Shown: piece after piece, positions 43,701-50,728 of the stretch
Position numbering within the stretch: the first letter of the stretch is position 1
Layout: every line of letters starts with the position of its first letter
Source: CATOSK01 sp963665735
GTDB taxonomy: Bacteria; Chloroflexota; Dehalococcoidia; Lucifugimonadales; UBA3495
Direction of reading: 5' to 3'
Assembly: GCA_963665735.1 (NCBI GenBank)
Contig: OY762444.1
Location: 3,782,001-3,846,000 of the forward strand
DNA: 64,000 nt
The notes under the pieces: generated by a model
The model's database searches: none
What the model was told of the DNA's origin: nothing
The model's input: only the letters and a program-made list of their open reading frames with translations
Position numbers and translations under genes: made by a program

Positions 43701-43921
43701 CCAAGGCGGTGTTCATCACCCTGGAGGATGAGTGGGGCCACGTTTCGCTGGTGGTGTGGCCGTCGGTTTATGAGCAGTACCGGCTGGTGTTGAGGGAGCC
43801 GGTGCTGATAATGCGGGGGGAGGTGTCGCGCCGGGATGATATGTTCAACATAATCGTCAAGCAGGTGGAGAGGGTGCCCGTTCTCCGGCGCAACGTACCG
43901 CAGTCGAAGGACTGGCAGTAA
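40778..43921 (+). CDS. dnaE2: DNA polymerase III alpha subunit, DnaE2/ImuC type
   Basis: 1047 residues from ATG 40778 (ATG 40784 equally likely); further upstream sequence is repeat-derived. PHP domain begins YAELHCHSCFSFHEGAS, keeping its H-x-H metal motif. Polymerase catalytic acids lie in VPDIDLDFPRN near residues 398-404. A C-terminal OB fold is VTVAGLVVRRQQPHAKAVFITLEDEWGHVSLVVWP, and the short tail lacks the long tau-binding region of DnaE1. DnaE2 performs error-prone translesion synthesis with ImuB and the beta clamp. The cassette imuB-DUF6504-dnaE2 supports this. No ImuA or LexA gene is in the window. Confidence 0.87.
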   Translation: MAMTYAELHCHSCFSFHEGASLIGELLERARELGYPALALTDHDNLCGAMEFAQAAQTAGIQPITGAEVTLTDGSHLTLLAETRQGYTNLCNLITYAHINRRRQPRLDIGSLANHAEGLILLTGCRRGKLSVLTEEGRDGEAQALLRQYQDWFGTGNVFVELQQNLVQGDIGRNRGLIDLARRAGVDVVATNNAHYHLPDRRRLQDALVAIGHNKSLEETQRERRPNGHFYLKSAEEMAFLFKSCPEAVSNVMRIVERCGFDLVRDLDYRFPDYPVPEGYTPESYLWELCWQAAERRYGGGVNERVRRRLEEEFALIRKHNLAGFFLIYYEVIQIARDIMIEMGLSDPEIPLEERPPGRGRGSSVAMLIGYLIGLSHIDPLQFNLSLDRFLPSEIATVPDIDLDFPRNIREELIERVHDKYGWDHAALTGMIGTYKMKGAIRDLGKALGLPKPDLDQLAKRVGARHAGDLGHEMRSLPEFRDKVDAPGWRELVDLAAQLDGFPKYVAQHCGGMIIGSTPLTDLVPVQPGAIPNRYICHWDKDSIDAAGFVKIDFLALGALSQMQEALQLIEERTGEHIDLSRIDHEDQYVYRKLHEADTVGIFQVESAAQMQTITRIKPKNLTEMAYEVASVRPGVGANNGVNQFIQRHVYGEPWAFEHPLEERSLARTYGVILFQDQVNQLAMDVAGFSAVEADKLRRAFVFRRDRSLLNLHWDRFRDGAAANGVPEETAERIFKKFNGQYMFPESHAFAFGVTAYQMAWLKYRYPLEFFVAIFNQQPMGFYNLETLKEDAKLWGIAVLNPDINASDELCRIKDESLLLGFLNVRDVGRAGAAAIVAARRMGGPFTSLADVIERAGLRREALEKLAVGGAFDALTPDRRTALWEIGLRYRPGGNQRPLSLPVAQDMAQLPMFSEWETMTGEYYTLGLYPGGHLMGFLRQYLPPHVLNSEQVLAFDEGDEVTVAGLVVRRQQPHAKAVFITLEDEWGHVSLVVWPSVYEQYRLVLREPVLIMRGEVSRRDDMFNIIVKQVERVPVLRRNVPQSKDWQ

Positions 43922-43998
43922 GCCGGGGTTCCCAGTAGTCTTTCCGGGGAATGGAAACGTCTAAATCCCCGGTTTTCCCAACCGGGTTTCCATGCAAT

Positions 43999-44397
43999 TT
44001 AGGCGGTTACCCGGTCGAGTTTATCCAACTCTTGCAGCAACGTCTTGTCCGGGAGGGTTTTGCTGGTTGGGTAGGGCTTCCGCCAGTTGTTGCGGTCTAT
44101 CTCGCCGGAGCAATGGGCGGAGCCGTCCGGCTTCAACGTAATAAGAATCCCGTCGGGCTGCTTACCCCGAATGTCTATGGCGATTGTACCGTCGGGCATT
44201 AGATAGGGGGCGTAGTCCCTTGGCTTTTTCTGATACAGGTCATGCAGGATTCGGCGGGCTTCGCTGACCAGCTTGCCGGATGGAGCCGGAATGCCGAACT
44301 CATGCGCCGCGGTGGGCAGTTCGGCCAGACTTTCGAGAGCGTCGGCCAGTTGGGGCGAAGGAGATTCCGGCGTCATTTCGGTTCGTTTCCCATTCAT
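43999..44397 (-). CDS. Hypothetical protein
   Basis: 132 residues, soluble. A helical N-terminal half (LADALESLAELPTAAHEFG; EARRILHDLYQKKPRDYAPY) is followed by a beta-rich half (MPDGTIAIDIRGKQPDGILITLKPDGSAHCSGEIDRNNWRKPY). I do not recognise a family with confidence. It is convergent with dnaE2 (78-bp gap), with no other gene on its strand close enough for an operon. Confidence 0.6.
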   Translation of the reverse strand: MNGKRTEMTPESPSPQLADALESLAELPTAAHEFGIPAPSGKLVSEARRILHDLYQKKPRDYAPYLMPDGTIAIDIRGKQPDGILITLKPDGSAHCSGEIDRNNWRKPYPTSKTLPDKTLLQELDKLDRVTA

Positions 44398-44447
44398 TGA
44401 CGTGGTACGGAGCAGGCTTTTCGCTGGAGTGATTTTTCACCCAGAGG

Positions 44448-44556
44448 GTAGGGGCAGGTTTCAAACCTGCCCCTACGGTTTAGGCGGGGAGTTTTCGGAG
44501 ATGGCAACGGGCTTGGCGGTCAGGATTTCTGGATTCCGGCTTTCGCCGGAATGACG
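44448..44556. repeat. Perfect 14-1-14 palindrome and REP C copy
   Basis: GTAGGGGCAGGTTT and AAACCTGCCCCTAC flank one base (44448-44476), able to form a long hairpin. A REP hairpin follows at 44523-44556. Both lie 3' of korB on the minus strand. Confidence 0.7.
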
Positions 44557-44612
44557 ATATATCCCTCGCCAGTCATACGTTCAATTGAGTTGCCCTACTC
44601 ACGTCGGCCCGG

Positions 44613-45518
44613 TTACATCATGCGGCGGATTATGCCTTGGGCTTGTTCTTCGGTCAGGCCGAGGGGGCTGCGGGCTACGGGGCCGTCGTCGAGGACGGGT
44701 TCGCGGGCGTCCAGGCTTTCCTGGGAGCCTACCTGGAGGAAGAGGCCGGTGTAGATGGTGTCGCCCCAAAGCATGGCCTTTTCGCAGGCGGTCTTCCAGT
44801 CGGTAGGGTCGTGGCCCTCGTCTTCCAGCTTGGTCACGCGGTCTTTGAAGAAGGGATGGCCGTTGTCGTGGTTGAAGGTGACGCAGGGGCTGAAAACGTC
44901 AATGAGGGCAAAGCCGCGGTGCTGGATGCCGCCCTTGATGAGTTCGGTCAGGTGGCGGATGTCGCCGCTGTAGCCGCGGGCAACGTAGGTGGCGCCGTTC
45001 ATAATGGCGGAAGTGATGGGGTTGATGGGCATTTCGACGCTGCCGAAGGGGGTGCTCTTGGTCTTCATGCCGTCGCGGCTGGTGGGGGAAATCTGGCCGG
45101 TGGTGAGGCCGTAAATCTGGTTGTTCATCACCACGTAGGTCAAGTCAACATTGCGGCGGGCGGTGTGAGTGAAGTGGTTGCCGCCGATGCCGTAACCGTC
45201 GCCGTCGCCGCCAGTGGCGATGACGTGGAGGCGGTGATTGGCCATTTTGGCGCCGGTGGCTACGGCCAGGGCGCGCCCGTGAAGGGTGTGCATACCGTAG
45301 GCGTTGATGTAGCCTGGGAGGTTGGATGAGCAACCGATGCCGCTGACGACCAGGATTTCGTGGGGGCGGAGGCCGAGTTCGGCGCAGGAACGCTGCAAGC
45401 TGTTGAGGACGCCGAAGTCGCCGCAACCGGGGCACCAGTCGGGGTCAACCTTGCCTTTGAAGTCCCGGGCCGTCAGGGGTGCCGGGGTCTGTTGTCCGGC
45501 TGCCGTTGTGGTGGTCAT
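44613..45518 (-). CDS. korB: 2-oxoacid:ferredoxin oxidoreductase, beta subunit
   Basis: 301 residues. DWCPGCGDFGVLNSL is the conserved N-terminal Cys motif, SGIGCSSNLPGY follows, and TPP/Mg binding is in GGDGDGYGIGGNHFTHTARRNVDLTYVVMNNQIYGLTTGQ. No 4Fe-4S ferredoxin domain is present, as usual for this subunit. It oxidatively decarboxylates 2-oxoglutarate (or a similar oxoacid) to acyl-CoA with ferredoxin, or the reverse. It follows korA by 23 bp with GAGGTGAT ahead of the ATG. Confidence 0.92.
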   Translation of the reverse strand: MTTTTAAGQQTPAPLTARDFKGKVDPDWCPGCGDFGVLNSLQRSCAELGLRPHEILVVSGIGCSSNLPGYINAYGMHTLHGRALAVATGAKMANHRLHVIATGGDGDGYGIGGNHFTHTARRNVDLTYVVMNNQIYGLTTGQISPTSRDGMKTKSTPFGSVEMPINPITSAIMNGATYVARGYSGDIRHLTELIKGGIQHRGFALIDVFSPCVTFNHDNGHPFFKDRVTKLEDEGHDPTDWKTACEKAMLWGDTIYTGLFLQVGSQESLDAREPVLDDGPVARSPLGLTEEQAQGIIRRMM

Positions 45519-45541
45519 GCAATCACCTCGTTTAGACCGTG

Positions 45542-47320
45542 TTAGACGATGACTTCCTGGTAGGGAACGTAAATTTCGGTTTTGTCCGCCAATTGCTCCA
45601 TGACCCCGTTGACGATGTGGTGGGGCATAAAGGGTTCTCCGTCGTACTTGCGGATGTGACCGTCAGCGGCGAAACCGCTTTCGCTGCGGAGGTAGCGGGC
45701 GAACTGGCCGGAATAGTTGTTTTCGACGATGATGGTGCGCTTGGTGCCGGAAAGGGTTTCGGCGATGGCGTCGCCGTTGAGGGGTATGAGCCACTTGACG
45801 GGCAACTGGTTGGCGGTGACGCCCTTATCGGCCAGTTGTTCGATGGCTTCCTTAATAACGCCGTAGGTGGAACCCCAGCCGATAAGGGTGACGTCGGCGT
45901 CGGCGGGGCCTTCCAGTTGGGGCGGGGCGACGGCCTTGGCGACGTGGAGGAACTTGCGGGCGCGCTTTTCGACCATCTGGCGGCGCTTGTGGGGGTGGGT
46001 AAATTCGTCGCTGATAAGGACGCCGTCCTCGTCGTGTTCGTCGGTGGCGGCGACGTGGACGTAGCCTTCGGTGCCGGGGACGGCGCGGGGGGATATGCCG
46101 GTTTCGGTGTCCAGGTAGCGCTGGTAGCCGTTGGCGGCGCTATGCTCGGTGATTAGCTGTCCCCGGTCAATGGGGGGGTGCATATCCACGTCGTCGGGGT
46201 CGAAGGAAAAGCGGCCTTCGGAAATGAGCAGGTCGGAAATGACGATGCCGGGACACTGGCCTTCGTCCACCAGGTTGAAGAGTTCGGGGATGGTGTTGTA
46301 AGCGTCGAGGGCGTCCTTGGGGGCAACGACGAAACGCTCGAAGTCGCCCTGGCTGGCGCCGAGGGCCTGCCAGAGGTCGCCCTGCTCGGTCTTGGTGGGT
46401 ACGCCGGTGGAGGGGCCGGCGCGTTGGACGTTGACGAAAACGGCGGGAATTTCCATCATGCCGGCGCTGCCGACGGCTTCGGTCATCAGGGCGAAACCGC
46501 CGCCGGAGGTGCCGCACATGGCGCGGGTTCCGGTGGCGGCGGCGCCGATGACCATGTTGGCGACGCCGATTTCATCTTCAACCTGGCGAACCATGATTCC
46601 CAACTGCCGGGCGTTGAGGGCCATCCAGTGGAGGATGCCGCTGGAGGGACTCATGGGGTAGGCGGCGTAGAACTTGACTCCGGCGGCGGCGGCGCCCATA
46701 GCAATGGCGTCGTTGCCGGCCCAGACGCCGAGGGGCTTGGCGGGTTCGGGCAAGGATTCGGCGAAAGGCTCAAAGTTGTCCTGGGCGTAGTCGAAACCGG
46801 CGCGGGCGACGTTGACGTTTTCGGTCATAATGGCCTCGCCCTGGCGCTGGAAACGGAGGCGGAGGCTGTCTTCAAGCACCTGGAAGTCCAGGCCCATGAG
46901 GGAGGCGACGACGCCGACGGCGACGGTGTTCTGCACCAAGCGGTTGCGGCTCTGGGTGAGTTCGGCGACGGGGATGGGGCAAAGGTGGGCGCCGGGGTTG
47001 ACCTCTCCGGGGGTGATGGAGTCGGCGTTGAACACCACGCGGCTACCGTCGCCCATGAGGTTGAGGTGGCGGTTCATGGTGTCCTGGTTGAGGCAGAGGA
47101 GGAGGTCGAGTTGGTCGCCGTGGGTGTAGATGGGTTCGTCGCTGATGCGGACGGTCAGGAAGATATGTCCGCCGCGGATGATGGACTGGTAGGCGTTGTA
47201 GGTGTTGAGGTGGAGGCCCCGCCGGACGAAGATGCGGGCGAGGATGTCGCCGGGGGTGGCGATACCCTGTCCGGCTTCACCACCGATACCGATAGCCAGA
47301 TCGTACTTGGCTGGACCCAT
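45542..47320 (-). CDS. korA: 2-oxoacid:ferredoxin oxidoreductase, fused gamma-alpha subunit
   Basis: 592 residues. The N-terminal ~180 residues are the gamma domain (GIGGEAGQGIATPGDILARIFVRRGLHLNTYNAYQSIIRGGH). The rest is the alpha subunit, with GNDAIAMGAAAAGVKFYAAYPMSPSSGILHWM and TSGGGFALMTEAVGSAGMMEIPAVFVNVQRAGPSTGVPTKTEQGD. This fused type is common for KorA in actinobacteria and Chloroflexota. AGGAG precedes the ATG. Forms the active enzyme with korB. Pyruvate or branched-chain 2-oxoacids are alternative substrates. Confidence 0.92.
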   Translation of the reverse strand: MGPAKYDLAIGIGGEAGQGIATPGDILARIFVRRGLHLNTYNAYQSIIRGGHIFLTVRISDEPIYTHGDQLDLLLCLNQDTMNRHLNLMGDGSRVVFNADSITPGEVNPGAHLCPIPVAELTQSRNRLVQNTVAVGVVASLMGLDFQVLEDSLRLRFQRQGEAIMTENVNVARAGFDYAQDNFEPFAESLPEPAKPLGVWAGNDAIAMGAAAAGVKFYAAYPMSPSSGILHWMALNARQLGIMVRQVEDEIGVANMVIGAAATGTRAMCGTSGGGFALMTEAVGSAGMMEIPAVFVNVQRAGPSTGVPTKTEQGDLWQALGASQGDFERFVVAPKDALDAYNTIPELFNLVDEGQCPGIVISDLLISEGRFSFDPDDVDMHPPIDRGQLITEHSAANGYQRYLDTETGISPRAVPGTEGYVHVAATDEHDEDGVLISDEFTHPHKRRQMVEKRARKFLHVAKAVAPPQLEGPADADVTLIGWGSTYGVIKEAIEQLADKGVTANQLPVKWLIPLNGDAIAETLSGTKRTIIVENNYSGQFARYLRSESGFAADGHIRKYDGEPFMPHHIVNGVMEQLADKTEIYVPYQEVIV

Positions 47321-47477
47321 TGTTTGCTCCTGGAGAAGGTTTGGCTGTTAATGCTCAATACTACTACTCCCGGAAAGTTAGCACAAGGTTATATGGCGGC
47401 AAAGGGCGGGGAATGGGAAGTTGGGGCTGGCCCCCGGACTTGGGCGGGCGGAAGGCGTCGCGCCTACCGGGGGGCGC

Positions 47478-47652
47478 ACCCCCTCCCCAACCCTCCCCCT
47501 GAGTAGGGGGCGGGGGTTTTGAGTTTCGCGGCGACGGTTTCGCCAAGGCGAAGGTCGGCTTTGGCTGGGATTTCTGGATTCCGGCTTTCGCCGGAATGAC
47601 GGGTTGGGGGCAAGGTTGTTATGAAGATGGCAACCACAAGGGTTGCCCCTAC
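47478..47652. repeat. Repeat cluster (poly-C palindrome, REP C, GGGCAACC palindrome)
   Basis: Poly-C palindrome at 47478-47520, REP hairpin at 47569-47602, and GGCAACC-acaag-GGTTGCC at 47629-47652 (recurs at 60300-60322). They fill the 475-bp divergent gap between korA and the EVE gene. No gene seen. Confidence 0.65.
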
Positions 47653-47795
47653 ATGGTGGCGTTCCTTCGTGAGCGGAGGGGGTTGGCTGGAAAAAGGTTG
47701 GTTGCGGGGGTGATGGCGCGGTTCAATTGGGGGCGGGCGCTGGTATAATGGGGTTAGCTTGGCCCGGGTATGGGCCATTGGTTCCGAGGTATGGG

Positions 47796-48398
47796 ATGCC
47801 CCGCAATTTCTGGATGGTTGTCTGCAACCGGGAAAATTACGAAATCACCAAGGGCCTGAATTTTACGGTTCAGGGCTTGAAGGCGGAACACCGGCGCAAG
47901 GTGCAGCGGGTGGAGGCGGGAGACCGTTTGCTGTATTACGTTTCGGGTATCCGGCGTTTTGCGGCCACGGCTACGTTGACTTCGACCTACCGGGAGGAAG
48001 AGACGGAGGTTTGGAAGAAGGAGGGTAGCGTCAATTGGCTGTACCGGATTGACATAACTCCGGAGGTAGTGCTGGAAGAGGATGAGTATATCCAGGCGGG
48101 GCTGCTGGCGCACCGGCTGGACTATATTCGGCGGTGGCCGCCGGAGAACTGGTACATGGCTTTCCAGGGGAACTTGCATCTGCTTCCCAAGAACGATTTT
48201 TTCCTCATCGAAGAGGAAATGAAGAAGTTGAAGTATGGGCCGGATTACACTCCGCCGGAGGAGCCGGCGCCGGAGAAGGTGAAGGCGCGGCCCCGGCGAC
48301 ACCGGGGCGGCGGTGCCCGGAAGGGGCCGGCGGGCCGGGAGGACGGCGGCGGGCCGGAGCGTCCGCAAGCGGCGGCTTCCAGCCGGCGAGAAGGATGA
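47796..48398 (+). CDS. EVE-domain protein
   Basis: 200 residues. The EVE (PUA-like) fold is recognised from NFWMVVCNRENYEITKGLNFTVQGLKAEHRRKVQRVEAGDRLLYYVSGIRRFAATATLTS, with a strand-rich body to about residue 150. EVE domains bind modified bases and act in RNA modification or restriction. The last ~45 residues are Pro/Arg/Gly-rich (EEPAPEKVKARPRRHRGGGARKG) and probably disordered, possibly nucleic-acid binding. ATG 47796 follows GAGGT; longer upstream sequence is unconserved. Confidence 0.8.
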   Translation: MPRNFWMVVCNRENYEITKGLNFTVQGLKAEHRRKVQRVEAGDRLLYYVSGIRRFAATATLTSTYREEETEVWKKEGSVNWLYRIDITPEVVLEEDEYIQAGLLAHRLDYIRRWPPENWYMAFQGNLHLLPKNDFFLIEEEMKKLKYGPDYTPPEEPAPEKVKARPRRHRGGGARKGPAGREDGGGPERPQAAASSRREG

Positions 48399-48413
48399 TG
48401 GTTTGGGATTTTG

Positions 48414-48532
48414 ACCCCCTCCCTAACCCTCCCCCTACCAGGGGGAGGGAGTTTTTTCTGGAGGGTTTTCAGTCCCGCGCTGGCCTTCGGTCTTGCGGGG
48501 ATGTGGATTCCCGCTTTCGCGGGAATGACGGG
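48414..48532. repeat. Poly-C palindrome plus REP copy overlapping the queG 3' end
   Basis: CCCTCCCCCT-acc-AGGGGGAGGGAGTTTTTT (48414-48457) and the hairpin GGATTCCCGCTTTCGCGGGAATGACGG (in parts; 48503-48532). The queG reading frame runs through the REP and stops inside the poly-C arm. Confidence 0.7.
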
Positions 48533-49730
48533 TTGAATGGCTACGGGAAGGGGCTTTTTTGACGCCTGCTTTTACTTCTGCGGCGGCGGTTAGGGCGGCG
48601 CGGATTTCTTGTTGGACTTGGGGTTCTTGTTCGTGAGAGGCGGCTTGTTGGAGGGCGGCGGTGGCATCGGTTCCGCCGATTTGGCCCAAGGCCCAGGCGG
48701 CATGGCTTCTGACCAGGGGTTCGGCGTGTAACAGGGCTTCGCTCAGGGCGGGAATAGCTATGGGGTCTTGGCGGTTGCCGATGGCTACGCAGGCGTTGCG
48801 CTGCATTCCGACGCGCTTGGCCCGCATGATGGGGGTGCCGCGAAACCTGTCCAGAAACCCGGCGTCGGAGAGTTGCAACAGGGTTATCAAGTCCACCGTT
48901 GCTAGTTCCTGACGGCCCAAGTCGGTGTTGGCAGTGGGCTTGGCTTTGCGGTTGACCGGGCAAACTTCCTGGCAAATGTCGCATCCGAAAACCCAGTCTC
49001 CCATCAGGGGGCGCAGTTCCGGGGGAATGGGGCCGCGGTTTTCGATGGTCAGGTGGGAAATGCAGCGGGAGTTGTCAATGACGTAGGGGGCGACGATGGC
49101 GCCGGTGGGACAGGCGGGGATGCAGCGGGCGCAGTTGCCGCAGGTCTTGTTCAGGGGCGGGTCGGGAGGAATCGCCAGGTTGGTGATGACCTGGCCGAGG
49201 AATACCCAGGAACCGAGTTGGGGGGTGAGGATGTTGGAGTTCTTGCCGAACCAGCCGAGGCCGGCGCGGTTGGCGGCGGCGCGGTCGAGCATGGGGCCGT
49301 CGTCCACGTACCAGCGGGCGGCGATTTCCTGACCCGTATATCCGTCCGTGGCGGCGCAGTTTTCCCGCAGGACGGCGACGTACTTTTTCATGCGGGACTT
49401 GATTAGTCGGTGGTAGTCACGGCCCCGGGCGTAGCGGGCGATTTTCCCAGTGGGTTCGTCCCCGGCGGGGGGCGGGTCTTCTCCGGGGTAGTAGTTGAGG
49501 CCGAGGCAGATGACGGAACGGGCGCCGGGCAGCAATTCCTGGGGTTGGCTGCCCCGGATGACTCGCTGTGGGGTGTACCAGGGAAGGCCGTCCATTTGGC
49601 CGGACTGGATGCGCTCCAAGGCGGCCTGGCGGTCGGCGGTAAATTCCTGGGCGGTGGTTACGCGCACCAGGTCGAACCCCATTTCCAAGGCCAGGGACTT
49701 GACGGTTTCTTTCAGGTCGGGGTGTGGCAT
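48435..49730 (-). CDS. queG: Epoxyqueuosine reductase
   Basis: 431 residues. QueG reduces epoxyqueuosine to queuosine in tRNA using cobalamin and two 4Fe-4S clusters. Visible parts are the N-terminal nitroreductase-like half with GARSVICLGLNYYPGE and the acid region RWYVDDGPMLDRAAANRAGLGWFGKN. Cluster ligands lie in CGNCARCIPACPTGAI and CDICQEVCPVNRKA. A HEAT-repeat-like segment (VRSHAAWALGQIGGTDA) follows. The final ~40 residues (SRHSRESGNPHPRK...) are translated from REP and poly-C repeats, so the natural C-terminus is lost or extended. Confidence 0.9.
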   Translation of the reverse strand: MPHPDLKETVKSLALEMGFDLVRVTTAQEFTADRQAALERIQSGQMDGLPWYTPQRVIRGSQPQELLPGARSVICLGLNYYPGEDPPPAGDEPTGKIARYARGRDYHRLIKSRMKKYVAVLRENCAATDGYTGQEIAARWYVDDGPMLDRAAANRAGLGWFGKNSNILTPQLGSWVFLGQVITNLAIPPDPPLNKTCGNCARCIPACPTGAIVAPYVIDNSRCISHLTIENRGPIPPELRPLMGDWVFGCDICQEVCPVNRKAKPTANTDLGRQELATVDLITLLQLSDAGFLDRFRGTPIMRAKRVGMQRNACVAIGNRQDPIAIPALSEALLHAEPLVRSHAAWALGQIGGTDATAALQQAASHEQEPQVQQEIRAALTAAAEVKAGVKKAPSRSHSTRHSRESGNPHPRKTEGQRGTENPPEKTPSPW

Positions 49731-49850
49731 GGGCTTATTGTATATCTAAACGGGGTTTTTGTTTCCGCCCTCTTTTCGTCTTCAATGTCTCCACGAAGGG
49801 AACGGCATACCGCGCTCCTATAAGGCAAGGCCAACGTCGGTATCGGCAAG

Positions 49851-49909
49851 GATTTCTGGATTCCGGCTCCTTCGGCTATGCTCAGGACAGGTTTCGCCGG
49901 AATGACGGG
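49851..49909. repeat. REP C copy with CTCCTTCGGCTATGCTCAGG insertion
   Basis: GGATTTCTGGATTCCGG and TTTCGCCGGAATGACGG separated by a ~28-bp module also seen at 55264-55292 and, diverged, at 50566. Confidence 0.65.
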
Positions 49910-49971
49910 TTGGGAGCGTCGGAAGGATTTTTCACTCCAGGGGAAGGGATTGTGGGCATGGTTGTGGTTGG

Positions 49972-50511
49972 TTAGAGGTTTTCTCCCTGGTAGCGGCCTT
50001 GGTAGCCGGGGCCGGTGGGGTCGTCCAGCCGGAAGAACACCAGTTGCACTAGCCGGGCGCCTTTCTGCACCCGGAATCCGTGGTGGTTGTGGACTACCAG
50101 GAGGGCTTGGGAACGCCCGGAGTAGCCGGCGTCCCAGACGCCGGTGGGGACGCTGACGCCGCTGCGGAGCAGGCTGGTGCGGGATTGGCCGAGGGCGGCC
50201 AGTCCCGGGGGCAGGGATACGATTTCGGAGAAGGTGATGGAGTAGTGGCCGGGGGGAAGGTCGGCCCAACCATCGGGGTCGAAAGGGATGGGGGATAGTT
50301 GGGAGACGGTACGGTCTGACGGGTCGGCGCCGAGTATGCCGGGGGTTTCCAGGCGGCTGATTTGTTGCAGGGTCAAGTCAAAGCCGTTGGGCTGCAACTG
50401 GTCTTTCAGGGAAAGGAAGTCGCGCACCAGGGGCGGGTCGGCGGCGATGAGTTGGGCGATGGAGTTTTGGCTCAGCACGGGCGGCGGGCCTTTCGATGGG
50501 TGGTTCACCAT
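49972..50511 (-). CDS. dUTPase/dCTP-deaminase-family protein
   Basis: 179 residues. LQPNGFDLTLQQISRLETPG matches the N-terminal DCD/dUTPase strand, LGQSRTSLLRSGV and GVWDAGYSGRSQALLVVHNHHGFRVQKGARLVQLVFF carry the dUTPase signature (D-A-G-Y-x-G). The dUTPase reaction (dUTP to dUMP) is more likely than deamination because the catalytic Glu context of Dcd is absent. I start at ATG 50511; a longer frame to 50646 runs through REP sequence. A separate dCTP deaminase is at 53060. Confidence 0.8.
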   Translation of the reverse strand: MVNHPSKGPPPVLSQNSIAQLIAADPPLVRDFLSLKDQLQPNGFDLTLQQISRLETPGILGADPSDRTVSQLSPIPFDPDGWADLPPGHYSITFSEIVSLPPGLAALGQSRTSLLRSGVSVPTGVWDAGYSGRSQALLVVHNHHGFRVQKGARLVQLVFFRLDDPTGPGYQGRYQGENL

Positions 50512-50548
50512 CAATGTGTCCACCGGGGCCGATGTCGGTATTGGCAAG

Positions 50549-50717
50549 GATTTCTGGATTCCGGCCCGTTCGGCGATGCTCAGGGCAGGCTCTACGCCGG
50601 AATGACGGGTTGGGGTATGCCGGAATGGTTTTTTTGCCAGGCGCAAGGGGGATGGAATTTTGAGAAAGGGTTTTTACCCCCACCCCAACCCTCCCCCTAC
50701 CAGGGGGAGGGAGATTT
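50549..50717. repeat. REP C variant and poly-C palindrome
   Basis: REP half sites at 50549-50608 are interrupted by a CCCGTTCGGCGATGCTCAGG module. A poly-C palindrome at 50676-50717 lies 12 bp beyond the groEL stop codon. Confidence 0.6.
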
Positions 50718-50728
50718 TCGTGGGGTGA

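Noticed and set aside
46178..47506. Open frame of 442 codons opposite korA
   Set aside because: Shadow of korA; low-complexity Gly/Asp-rich with no family features.
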